26,809 bases of DNA, from positions 1-26,809 of the forward strand of contig CAZKFG010000030.1 of the NCBI GenBank assembly GCA_964551985.1. Direction: 5' to 3'. The DNA comes from CAZKFG01 sp964551985 (GTDB lineage: Bacteria; Bacillota; Negativicutes; Acidaminococcales; JAISLQ01). Position 1 is the first letter of the stretch, and every line of letters begins with the position of its first letter. A model generated the notes under the pieces. That model ran no database searches. It saw only the letters and a list, made by a program, of their open reading frames with translations, and had not been told where the DNA came from. The position numbers were made by a program, and so were the translations under genes. Positions 16,307 to 23,641 of the stretch are shown in pieces.

Positions 16307-17089
16307 ATGGAAAATTCACAAAACAGTGTTTTAATCGAACAAAAAGGTAAAGTTGGCATAATAACAATCAACCGACCAGAAGTTAGAAATGCGCTCAATT
16401 ACCAAACTTGGAAGCATCTTGTTAGCGCTTTTGAAAAGCTAGAAGCAGATCCAAACATAAGAGTAATTGTCGTAACAGGCGCTGGCGACAAAGCTTTTGT
16501 TGCCGGAGCAGATTTAAATGCACTAAAAGAGCGCAGTGCTGTCCAAACCTTTTATGGCGAACTACCTGCGGCTTTAGCTAAGGTGGAAAAATGCAAAAAA
16601 CCAATGATCGCCGCAATTAATGGCTTTGCTTTAGGCGGAGGGCTAGAACTCGCCCTAGCTTGCGATATTAGAATAGCAAGCACAAACGCCAAATTTGGTC
16701 AGACGGAAATTAATGTCGGTATAATACCAGGCTATGGCGGAACCCAGCGTCTACCAAGATTGGTTGGTGTATCACTAGCTAAAGAGATGATATTCACAGG
16801 TAAAGTAATCTCCAGCGCTGAAGCTGAAAAAATAGGTCTTGTAAACAAAGTTGTAGAGCAAAGCGAACTTATGAATGAAGTAATGACTCTTGCAAACGAC
16901 ATAGCAGAAAAAAGTCCGCTGATTATTCAAATAGCTAAACAAGCGATAAATTACGGACTAGATTGCAATATGCAAACAGCGTTGCAACTAGAGCTATTAT
17001 CACAAAGCCTTGTATTTGCAACTTTAGATCACACTGAGGGCATTATGTCCTTTTTAGAAAAACGCAAACCTGAATTTACAGGTGAATAA
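16307..17089 (+). CDS. crt: Enoyl-CoA hydratase (crotonase)
   Basis: 260 residues, the normal length, with a strong AAAGGAGGT site before the ATG. Oxyanion-hole segments KAFVAGADLNAL (62-73) and NGFALGGGLELALACD (105-120) are intact, as are the two catalytic acids Glu114 and Glu134 (TEINVGIIPGYGGTQRLPR). It should add water across the double bond of a short trans-2-enoyl-CoA such as crotonyl-CoA to give the (S)-3-hydroxyacyl-CoA, in the cytoplasm. Over much of its length it resembles clostridial Crt as I recall it. It is transcribed from a sigma-54 promoter together with the following dehydrogenase, with which it forms the hydration-oxidation half of beta-oxidation, or runs in reverse in butyrate formation. 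No thiolase or acyl-CoA dehydrogenase is present in the window. Confidence 0.93.
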   Translation: MENSQNSVLIEQKGKVGIITINRPEVRNALNYQTWKHLVSAFEKLEADPNIRVIVVTGAGDKAFVAGADLNALKERSAVQTFYGELPAALAKVEKCKKPMIAAINGFALGGGLELALACDIRIASTNAKFGQTEINVGIIPGYGGTQRLPRLVGVSLAKEMIFTGKVISSAEAEKIGLVNKVVEQSELMNEVMTLANDIAEKSPLIIQIAKQAINYGLDCNMQTALQLELLSQSLVFATLDHTEGIMSFLEKRKPEFTGE

Positions 17090-17111
17090 AATATTAGGAG
17101 GAATAATTACT

Positions 17112-17966
17112 ATGCAAATTAATCTTTTTGGAGTTATCGGGTCAGGAATAATGGGTAGAGGTATCGCACACGTTGCCGCACAAAACGGTTACAACGTAAT
17201 CATGCAAGACATCAGTGAAGATGCTTTAGCTAAAGCTGTAAAAATCATTGAAAAAGAACTAGATAAAGGTATCGAACGCGGTAAAGCTACTGTAGAAGAA
17301 AAACAAACCACTTTGAAAAACATCAAAACAACAACCAAACTAGAAGACCTAGCAAATTGCGATTATATAATTGAATCAGCTCCGGAAGACCTTAAAATTA
17401 AAATGCCAATATTTGAAAAACTAGACCAAATCTGCCCACCACATACAATTTTGGCAACAAATACCACATCTCAAAGCATCACTAAAATTGCCTCTGTTAC
17501 CAAGCGTCCTGACAAGGTAATCGGCGCTCACTTTTTCAATCCTGTACACAAAATGAAACTGCTAGAGATGATTTGCGGTCTAGAAACATCTGAAGAAACT
17601 GCCGAAATAACCAAACAAGTTGCATTGAAAATGAAAAAAGAACTTGTACAAATAAAAGAATTTCCAGGTTTTGTTACAAGCCGTATGAACGCTGTTATAG
17701 GAAACGAAGCCTTTAATATGTTAATGGAAGGACTTGGAACCCCTGAAGATATAGACAAAGCTTGCAAACTAGGCTTAAATCACCCCATGGGACCATTTGA
17801 AATGATAGACCTAGTAGGACTGGACACTCGCCTTAAAAGTTTAGAATACCTATACGAAACACTAGGCGAAAAATATCGCCCTTGCCCACTACACGTACAA
17901 TATGTAATGGCAGGACGATTAGGCAGAAAAGTCGGTAAAGGCGTATACGATTACGACAAAGAATAA
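17112..17966 (+). CDS. hbd: 3-hydroxybutyryl-CoA dehydrogenase
   Basis: 284 residues from the ATG at 17112, preceded by TTAGGAGG. A frame extension to 17082 overlaps the crotonase stop and covers the ribosome site, so it is rejected. The N-terminal Rossmann fold has GVIGSGIMGRGIAH (7-20; GxGxxG). The conserved SAPEDLKIKMPIFEKLD and ATNTTSQSITKIA segments follow. His140 in GAHFFNPVHKMKLLEM with a nearby Glu forms the catalytic dyad, and LGLNHPMGPFEMIDLVGLD plus GRLGRKVGKGVYDYDKE close the C-terminal domain. It oxidises (S)-3-hydroxybutyryl-CoA to acetoacetyl-CoA with NAD(P)+ or the reverse. The crotonase gene is 22 bp upstream and a strong terminator follows. Confidence 0.94.
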   Translation: MQINLFGVIGSGIMGRGIAHVAAQNGYNVIMQDISEDALAKAVKIIEKELDKGIERGKATVEEKQTTLKNIKTTTKLEDLANCDYIIESAPEDLKIKMPIFEKLDQICPPHTILATNTTSQSITKIASVTKRPDKVIGAHFFNPVHKMKLLEMICGLETSEETAEITKQVALKMKKELVQIKEFPGFVTSRMNAVIGNEAFNMLMEGLGTPEDIDKACKLGLNHPMGPFEMIDLVGLDTRLKSLEYLYETLGEKYRPCPLHVQYVMAGRLGRKVGKGVYDYDKE

Positions 17967-17970
17967 TAAA

Positions 17971-17999
17971 AAAAGCTCCGTGCTTAGCACGGAGCTTTT
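17971..17999. terminator. Bidirectional terminator between hbd and the nitroreductase gene
   Basis: A 13-bp perfect stem (17971-17983 with 17987-17999) with a 3-nt loop has T-runs on both strands. It directly abuts both convergent stop codons. Confidence 0.9.
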
Positions 18000-18812
18000 T
18001 TATTTGAAAGTAGCTTTCAAAGCTGCTCTTGGTACAGTACGCAAATATTTATTATTCGTGTAGCCTATAACCATACAATAGACCACTTCATTTTTCACTT
18101 CCAGCATATCACGCAGCTCTTGACTGTTTTCCAAAGCTCTTACAAAAAAATTCACAAAACATATTCCAAGACCAAGCGAATTTGCCATAAGCTCCATATA
18201 ACCTGCCGCAGGTCCTGCATTAGAAGGCATATTTGATGATATTAATATGACAACAGGCGCTCCAAAAAACAGTTTATCAGGAGTATTTTTATCCTTTTGA
18301 TAATTTTCATACATCTTGACCCAGTTGCGCCCAAAGCGTTGGCGTATCCATTCTTCACTATTAATGTAAGTATCGCTTATGTCATAAAGAACTTTTAATG
18401 CTTTAGAGCGAACCTCGTCTTTTAAATCTTTTATCACAGTGTATGAAACGTTTTGTCTATTGCCACCGGTAGGTGCAAAACGACCAGCTTGAAGAATTTG
18501 TCTTATCTTTTCATCTTCCACATCACGCGGCAAAAAACTACGAATTGAGCGTCTAAACTGCATGAAGCTCAAAAAATCATCGCTATTTACAGCAAATTTG
18601 TCTTGAGAAAAATTATGCACATCAGACATGTCATATTCGTCAGTAAAAACAGCATCTTTAGGACACACAGCAACGCAATGACCACACTTTATGCAATTGG
18701 CATTTTTAACTTCGGCTTTTTTATTTTCTTTAATAACAATATCAAGAGCCGGACAATCACGCACGCACAAACCGCAACCTATACACTTATCTTTATCTAC
18801 TATAAACATCAT
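18000..18812 (-). CDS. Ferredoxin-nitroreductase fusion protein
   Basis: 270 residues. The start is either of two adjacent ATGs behind GGGGTGAG. Residues 1-55 are a bacterial 2x[4Fe-4S] ferredoxin: Cys10, 13, 16, 20 and Cys40, 43, 46, 50, each C-x2-C-x2-C-x3-C. From about 80 a nitroreductase-fold domain begins with the FMN-binding QFRRSIRSFLPRDV (85-98) and GRFAPTGGNRQN; a later segment GPAAGYMELMANSLGLGICFVNFF is also typical. Such fusions are common in anaerobes and pass electrons from ferredoxin clusters to FMN for reduction of nitro compounds, quinones, flavins or unknown substrates. It has its own sigma-A promoter and converges with hbd, so membership in the sigma-54 pathway is not indicated. 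Confidence 0.9.
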   Translation of the reverse strand: MMFIVDKDKCIGCGLCVRDCPALDIVIKENKKAEVKNANCIKCGHCVAVCPKDAVFTDEYDMSDVHNFSQDKFAVNSDDFLSFMQFRRSIRSFLPRDVEDEKIRQILQAGRFAPTGGNRQNVSYTVIKDLKDEVRSKALKVLYDISDTYINSEEWIRQRFGRNWVKMYENYQKDKNTPDKLFFGAPVVILISSNMPSNAGPAAGYMELMANSLGLGICFVNFFVRALENSQELRDMLEVKNEVVYCMVIGYTNNKYLRTVPRAALKATFK

Positions 18813-18833
18813 CTCACCCCTTTACTTATTTTT

Positions 18834-18862
18834 ATACTAAGCGGACAAGTAAGTGCTGTCAA
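18834..18862 (-). promoter_or_regulatory. Sigma-A promoter of the nitroreductase gene
   Basis: On the minus strand TTGACA (18862-18857), a 17-nt spacer and TAGTAT (18839-18834), 22 nt before the start codon. Confidence 0.8.
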
Positions 18863-18907
18863 GCGATTTAATTAGGTTTTTCAGGAGTTTTAGGATTTAC
18901 ATTTTCT

Positions 18908-18937
18908 TTGACAGTACATTTTTCTCTATGCTAAAAT
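18908..18937 (+). promoter_or_regulatory. Sigma-A promoter of the tautomerase gene
   Basis: TTGACA (18908-18913), an 18-nt spacer and TAAAAT (18932-18937), about 31 nt before the ATG. A TTTTAGGATTT sequence just upstream partly resembles the ATCCTAATT motif but is not an exact match. Confidence 0.7.
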
Positions 18938-18968
18938 AAATTAAAATAAAATTTTAAGAGGTGCAAAA

Positions 18969-19169
18969 ATGCCATACGTAAACATCAAAATAACCAAAGG
19001 CGCAACACAAGAGCAAAAAGAACAACTTATTAAAGGTACAACACAATTACTTGTCGACGTGCTAAATAAAAACCCCAAAGCAACTTTTGTCGTAATCGAC
19101 GAAATAGACACAGACAATTGGGGAATAGGCGGCGAGAGCATTACAGTAAGACGTAAACAAGGCAAATAA
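18969..19169 (+). CDS. 4-oxalocrotonate tautomerase family protein (DmpI-like)
   Basis: 66 residues with AAGAGGTG before the ATG. After removal of Met the protein begins with Pro, the catalytic base of the family (PYVNIKITKG). The hallmark glycine segment DNWGIGGESITV is present near 50-60. The two arginines that bind the dicarboxylate in classical 4-OT (positions 11 and 39) appear to be replaced (Ala/Thr and Phe/Val region). This is closer to the DmpI type known from Helicobacter, as I recall it. It may tautomerise a small enol or keto acid; the substrate is unknown. It is a single-gene unit with its own sigma-A promoter and terminator. Confidence 0.88.
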   Translation: MPYVNIKITKGATQEQKEQLIKGTTQLLVDVLNKNPKATFVVIDEIDTDNWGIGGESITVRRKQGK

Positions 19170-19201
19170 ACAAAGCAGACTTTAGTCTGCTTTGTTTATT
19201 T
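19164..19201. terminator. Bidirectional terminator overlapping both convergent stop codons
   Basis: A 17-bp perfect stem (19164-19180 with 19185-19201) with a TTTA loop. The tautomerase stop TAA lies in the left arm and the WG-repeat stop codon begins in the right arm, so the two genes share one hairpin. Confidence 0.9.
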
Positions 19202-20285
19202 ATGGGTCACTAATATAATCATATTCTATCGGAAGAACAATTTTACCTTCTACATCAACTAAGCCATATTTTTTATCTAAATTAACTATAAATATTCCTT
19301 TTTTAGAAACCCTTATAATATCATATGCAGGCTTTACAACAATTTTACCGGTTTTGTCAATAATACCCCATTTACCGTTTAATTTAATGCAAGCAAAATC
19401 ACCTTCAAAAGGATAAAATCCTTCAAACTTACTTGGCATTAATAATCCATTATTATCAGTAAACATATATTTATCATTGACTTTAACTGGCATTATCCCC
19501 TGTCCTGATACAACAATAAAATCCACCTCAACCGGAACTAAAATTTTTCCTGTTTTGTCATAAAGACCCCATCGGTTTTCCACCGTTACTCGTATAGCTT
19601 CTTGGTCTATGAATATATTATCATATTTTGGTTCTATAATTAAAACTCCTGTTTTATCATAAACTCCCCATTTACCTTCTCGTTTGGCTTGAATAAAATC
19701 TTTATCCATTATTATTACATCATAAATAGGTTCTATAATAAATGTACCTGTTTTATTAATAACACCCCATTTTTTATCAACAATTACAATAGCTAGACCA
19801 TTTTTAAAACGAATTCCCACATTAAAATTAGGTGGAATAACTATATGACCTGTTCTGTCAACATAACCATATTTTCTCCCTATTTCAACCTGCGCTAACC
19901 CCTCTGAAAAAGCTGCTACTCCTTCAAACTGTGGTGCTATTACAAGTTGTCCCGTTACATCAATATATCCCCATTTTCCGTTTATTTTAACGTTTGCTAA
20001 TCCTTCCGAGAAAATATAAGCATCTTCAAACTGTGGACTAATTACAGACTTCCCTTTTGTATCAATAAACCCCCATTTGTCATAAACTTTTACTGCAGCC
20101 ATTTTCTCTCTAAAAGTACGTGCGTGCAAATATTGTAATGGTATAATTATTTTTCCTTTGTCATTTACATAACCCCACTTACCGTCTTTTTTTACAGCAA
20201 ATAAAATGCTATCTTCTTTTGAAAAGCTTACCCCTTGCGGCAAAACGATTAACAGCATGAACAATAACAAAATAATCTTTTTCAC
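19200..20285 (-). CDS. Secreted WG-repeat protein
   Basis: 361 residues with AGAGGTG before the ATG. Residues 1-22 (MKKIILLLFMLLIVLPQGVSFS) are a classical signal peptide. The rest consists of about ten WG repeats of 30-36 residues (pattern GKWGYVDKTGKIVIPPxYDxxxxF). Examples are GKWGYVNDKGKIIIP, DKWGFIDTKGKSVISP, GKWGYIDVTGQLVIAP and GKWGIIDKTGKIVVKP. The eighth copy (DKYMFTDNNGLLMP) is degenerate. WG repeats probably form a beta-propeller-like or solenoid fold for binding, but no enzymatic role is established. It is likely exported and retained at the envelope. It is transcribed alone from a sigma-A promoter. Confidence 0.9.
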   Translation of the reverse strand: MKKIILLLFMLLIVLPQGVSFSKEDSILFAVKKDGKWGYVNDKGKIIIPLQYLHARTFREKMAAVKVYDKWGFIDTKGKSVISPQFEDAYIFSEGLANVKINGKWGYIDVTGQLVIAPQFEGVAAFSEGLAQVEIGRKYGYVDRTGHIVIPPNFNVGIRFKNGLAIVIVDKKWGVINKTGTFIIEPIYDVIIMDKDFIQAKREGKWGVYDKTGVLIIEPKYDNIFIDQEAIRVTVENRWGLYDKTGKILVPVEVDFIVVSGQGIMPVKVNDKYMFTDNNGLLMPSKFEGFYPFEGDFACIKLNGKWGIIDKTGKIVVKPAYDIIRVSKKGIFIVNLDKKYGLVDVEGKIVLPIEYDYISDP

Positions 20286-20332
20286 ATAATCACCTCTTTT
20301 TAGTGTATTAATGGTTTTTATTTTTTACTTTC

Positions 20333-20361
20333 ATACTAAGTGTTGTTTTCATATCTGTCAA
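20333..20361 (-). promoter_or_regulatory. Sigma-A promoter of the WG-repeat gene
   Basis: On the minus strand TTGACA (20361-20356), a 17-nt spacer and TAGTAT (20338-20333), 48 nt before the ATG. Confidence 0.8.
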
Positions 20362-20396
20362 GCTTAAGGAAATACTACGCCGTTCTAGTCAACAAA

Positions 20397-20420
20397 AAAG
20401 TCAGCATAAATGCTGACTTT
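20397..20420 (-). terminator. Terminator of the first PAS-GGDEF gene
   Basis: A 10-bp stem (20397-20406 with 20411-20420) and a 4-nt loop followed on the minus strand by TTTTTTGTTG. The stem sequence AAAGTCAGCA is the same as in the terminator of the neighbouring paralogue. Confidence 0.85.
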
Positions 20421-20429
20421 TATTTTTAG

Positions 20430-21818
20430 CTAATTTACCTCTCTTGAAAAGGCAATTCCCCTGCCGCCCTTTTTTTTGATATGATACATTGCTTTATCAG
20501 CATTTTGCAATAGTTTTTCCGCTGTTTGTCCATCTTCAGGATAACAAGCGACACCAACGCTTATGCCACAATATACAGAGGCTTTTTTTAATTTCCAAGG
20601 CCGTTTGAATCTGTGATTTATAAAAAAATATAAGTTACGTATGCTACTTTCACTGATGTTATTACCATCCATCAAAGCAACAAATTCATCGCCACCATTT
20701 CGATAGATATTATCTTTTAAAAGAGGTATATCAGAGAAAAATTTGCCCAATTGTATTAAAAATTCGTCTCCTTCATCGTGCCCATAGTTGTCATTTATCG
20801 CTTTAAAACCATCAATGTCAAAAAACAGTACAAAGCCACTATCACCTTTTTGGGCTTTATCAATACGTTCTTTGCAATCGTTTATAAGTTTTCTTCTATT
20901 TGGCAAATTTGTCAAAGTGTCATAGTTTGCCATGTACTCTACAAGTTCTTGATTACGTTTGTTTTCCGTAATATCTGCACTACTTATAACATGGGCAAGT
21001 CTGCCATCCATCCAATAAAATGCTGCACTAAATACCCGAAACCATTTACCATCAAATGGTCTTTGATAGTTCCACGAGTAAACTAGTGTCGGTTTACCAT
21101 TTTCATCAATAAGTTTATCTTTAGGACAAAAATGACAAGGACCACTCTGTCCAGGGAACAATACTTGCCAGCATTTATGACCGATAAATTGTTCTTGTCC
21201 ACCGTATGGTTCTGCCATTGACTTGTTTACATACAGTATATCGTGATTGTTAAAGTCATTTACATAAATATCAATACCTGTGTTATCTAAAATATCTTCT
21301 AAAGATGCTTTGGTTAAAATTATTTTTTTATAATACACCCCAACTTGGGCATATTTGTTTAACATACTAAGTAATGTGAACAGCAAAGATTTTTCATCAT
21401 CACAAAAAGATTTTTCAGATTCTTTATTTGTAAACACAATAAGCTGGCATATTCTCAGTTTGTCATCAGTAACAGCAATTGCAAATAAACTATTCGCTTT
21501 AAAAAGTTCGAGAATATTTTTTTCGTCATCTATATTTATTTCGGTTTTTTCTATATAAACAATTGGTTGATTGGACAAAAAAGCACGATAGTTTGAATTT
21601 ATTTTGCCGATATCAAAGTTTTTACAAGGGGCGTCGCCAAAACTTTCTTTTAATTTAAAACTTGTAGCATAGTCTGTTTCATATAATGCACCACAATCAA
21701 AATCAAAGTCTGCGCAGATAAGCTCTAGTGCTTTGCAAATGACACTATTGTCTACATCTTTTTCTTGCAAAACACGTGCTAAACTCAATACAATATTGTT
21801 TTTTATTTGATTTTTCAT
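20430..21818 (-). CDS. PAS-GGDEF diguanylate cyclase, paralogue A
   Basis: 462 residues from the ATG at 21818, the start that aligns with its neighbour. A 5-codon GTG extension covers the AGGTGG site and is rejected. No membrane segment, so cytoplasmic. Residues about 1-165 look GAF-like, with a helical start. A PAS domain (about 170-290) carries a distinctive CWQVLFPGQSGPCHFCP motif (C-x11-C-x2-C-P), which suggests metal, redox or haem-type sensing, though this is unproven. The C-terminal GGDEF domain has YDTLTNLPNRRKLI, FFDIDGFKAINDNYGHDEGDEFL and an intact NGGDEFVALM, so it should synthesise c-di-GMP. It is flanked by its own promoter and terminator. A close copy lies immediately upstream (22080-23462), clearly a tandem duplication. 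Confidence 0.9.
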   Translation of the reverse strand: MKNQIKNNIVLSLARVLQEKDVDNSVICKALELICADFDFDCGALYETDYATSFKLKESFGDAPCKNFDIGKINSNYRAFLSNQPIVYIEKTEINIDDEKNILELFKANSLFAIAVTDDKLRICQLIVFTNKESEKSFCDDEKSLLFTLLSMLNKYAQVGVYYKKIILTKASLEDILDNTGIDIYVNDFNNHDILYVNKSMAEPYGGQEQFIGHKCWQVLFPGQSGPCHFCPKDKLIDENGKPTLVYSWNYQRPFDGKWFRVFSAAFYWMDGRLAHVISSADITENKRNQELVEYMANYDTLTNLPNRRKLINDCKERIDKAQKGDSGFVLFFDIDGFKAINDNYGHDEGDEFLIQLGKFFSDIPLLKDNIYRNGGDEFVALMDGNNISESSIRNLYFFINHRFKRPWKLKKASVYCGISVGVACYPEDGQTAEKLLQNADKAMYHIKKKGGRGIAFSREVN

Positions 21819-21882
21819 GTATAAATTCACCACCTATCATGAAGGGGTTTTGTAAAATGTTTCATTTTTATGTTATATATTA

Positions 21883-21911
21883 ATTGTAGAATCTAAGTGC
21901 TTTTTTGTCAA
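21883..21911 (-). promoter_or_regulatory. Sigma-A promoter of PAS-GGDEF paralogue A
   Basis: On the minus strand TTGACA (21911-21906), a 17-nt spacer and TACAAT (21888-21883). The block matches the promoter of paralogue B around both hexamers. Confidence 0.85.
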
Positions 21912-21962
21912 CTAAAACAAAAAAATTAGTATAAATATACTAGCTAAAGTTTAAAATATTAA

Positions 21963-21999
21963 TTTATAATTATTTATAATTATTTATAATTATTTATAA
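21963..21999. repeat. AT-only 10-bp tandem repeat, 3.7 copies
   Basis: Unit TTTATAATTA repeated 3.7 times lies upstream of paralogue A's promoter. The 10-bp period approximates one helical turn and could give intrinsic curvature, acting like an UP-element region. It may also be simple slippage. Confidence 0.7.
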
Positions 22000-22046
22000 A
22001 TGTTTTCAGTTACTATTACTGAACACTTTATAGCTATGAATAGCAA

Positions 22047-22072
22047 AAAAGTCAGCATACATGCTGACTTTT
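22047..22072 (-). terminator. Terminator of the second PAS-GGDEF gene
   Basis: An 11-bp stem (22047-22057 with 22062-22072) and a 4-nt loop. It has the same stem sequence as the terminator at 20397, so it was copied with the gene. Confidence 0.85.
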
Positions 22073-22079
22073 ACTTTTG

Positions 22080-23462
22080 TTAATTGACCTCTCTTGAAAA
22101 AGCAATCCCCCTGCCACCTATTTTTTTGACATGATACATCGCTTTATCAGCATTTTGCAAGAGTTGTTCTGCTGTAGAGCCATCTTTAGGATAACAGGAA
22201 ACACCAACGCTTATGCCACAATATACAGAGGCTTTTTTTAATTTCCACGGTTGTGTAAATCTACGACTTATAAAAGAATATAAATTGCGTACATCATTTT
22301 CAGTGATATGCATCTCAAGCAAAGCAACAAATTCGTCCCCACCGTTTCTATAAACATGGTCTTTTAGCATTGGTATATCAGAGAAAAATTTGCCAAGTTG
22401 TATTAAAAATTCATCGCCTTCATCGTGTCCATAGTTGTCATTTATGGCTTTAAAACCATCTATATCAAAAAATAAAATAAATCTATTATTATCCTTTGCT
22501 TTGCCAATAAGCTCTTTGCAATCATTAACCAGTTTTCTTCTGTTGGGTAAATTTGTCAAGGTGTCATAGTTTGCCATATATTCGACAAGTTCTTGGTTAC
22601 GCTTGTTGTCTGTGATATTAGCACTGCTTACAACATGCGCTAATCTGCCATCAATCCAATTAAAAGCAGTACTAAACACTCTAAACCACTCGCCATCAAA
22701 TGCTCTTTGATAGTCCCAAGAATAAATTTTAGTTGGGTTACCATCGTCATCAATGAGTTTTTTCTCAGGACAAAATTCGCACGGTCCATCTTGTCCAGGG
22801 AACAATACTTGCCAGCATTTATGACCGATAAATTGTTCTTGTCCGCCGTATGGTTCTGCCATTGACTTGTTTACATAAAGTATATCGTGGTTGTTAAAGT
22901 CATTTACATAAATATCAATACCTGTGTTATCTAAAATATCTTCTAAAGATGCTCTAGCAAAAGCAAGTTTTTTGTTATAGACACGCACTTGAGCGTATTT
23001 ATCTAACATATCAAGTAAAACAAACAGTAAAGATTGTTCTTGTACACCAAATGCCCTTTTGGGTGTATTGTTTACAAAAACAATAAAACCGCATATTCTA
23101 AACTTTTCGTCTGTAATCGCTGTTACAAATAAACTATTTGCTGTAAAAAGACTTAAAAAATCCCTTTCATCATCTGTATTTTTTCTGCCTTTTTTCAAAT
23201 AAACAGTCATTTGTTTAGACAAAAAATCACGATACTTGGCTTTAATTTTGCCAACATCAAAGCTTTTGCAACGCACTTCGCCAAAGCTTTCTTTTAAATT
23301 AAAACCAGTATCATAATCTGTCTCATATAATAGCCCACAATCAAAATCAAACGATTTACAAATAAATTCCAATGATTTGCAAATCGTGTCAGTATTGACA
23401 TTTTTACCTTGTAGCATTTGTGCAAAGCTAAACACAATATTGTTTTTCGTTTGATTTTTCAT
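22080..23462 (-). CDS. PAS-GGDEF diguanylate cyclase, paralogue B
   Basis: 460 residues with TAGGAGA 9 nt before the ATG. Same architecture as paralogue A: GAF-like N-terminus, PAS with CWQVLFPGQDGPCEFCP, and GGDEF with intact NGGDEFVALL. The N-terminal sensor has drifted considerably from A. The PAS core (ASLEDILDNTGIDIYVNDF onward for about 53 residues) is nearly identical at protein level and differs by only three bases over 162 bp at DNA level (22792-22953 against 21148-21309). The I-site RxxD is not evident in either copy. It probably makes c-di-GMP in response to a different input through the divergent N-terminus. Confidence 0.9.
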   Translation of the reverse strand: MKNQTKNNIVFSFAQMLQGKNVNTDTICKSLEFICKSFDFDCGLLYETDYDTGFNLKESFGEVRCKSFDVGKIKAKYRDFLSKQMTVYLKKGRKNTDDERDFLSLFTANSLFVTAITDEKFRICGFIVFVNNTPKRAFGVQEQSLLFVLLDMLDKYAQVRVYNKKLAFARASLEDILDNTGIDIYVNDFNNHDILYVNKSMAEPYGGQEQFIGHKCWQVLFPGQDGPCEFCPEKKLIDDDGNPTKIYSWDYQRAFDGEWFRVFSTAFNWIDGRLAHVVSSANITDNKRNQELVEYMANYDTLTNLPNRRKLVNDCKELIGKAKDNNRFILFFDIDGFKAINDNYGHDEGDEFLIQLGKFFSDIPMLKDHVYRNGGDEFVALLEMHITENDVRNLYSFISRRFTQPWKLKKASVYCGISVGVSCYPKDGSTAEQLLQNADKAMYHVKKIGGRGIAFSREVN

Positions 23463-23521
23463 ATGCGACTTCTCCTAATGAAATTAAACTACATTTTAAA
23501 ATTTTTAAACCGTATACACTA

Positions 23522-23550
23522 ATTGTAAAATTCATACGTTTTTTTGTCAA
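23522..23550 (-). promoter_or_regulatory. Sigma-A promoter of PAS-GGDEF paralogue B
   Basis: On the minus strand TTGACA (23550-23545), a 17-nt spacer and TACAAT (23527-23522), 59 nt before the ATG. Confidence 0.85.
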
Positions 23551-23641
23551 CCAAAATAAACCTAGTATTCAAACAATTCATTCAGATATTTCCAATGCTT
23601 ATTTTAATTATAATAAAACAAAAATACACACTACATTTTTG

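Noticed and set aside
18886..18900. Further copy of the ATCCTAATT motif upstream of the tautomerase
   Set aside because: Only a TTAGGAT core matches; the gene has a good sigma-A promoter and no -24/-12 element, so it is not counted in the regulon.
21963..21999. CRISPR-like repeat
   Set aside because: The unit is only 10 bp, AT-only and without spacers; no cas gene is present in the window.
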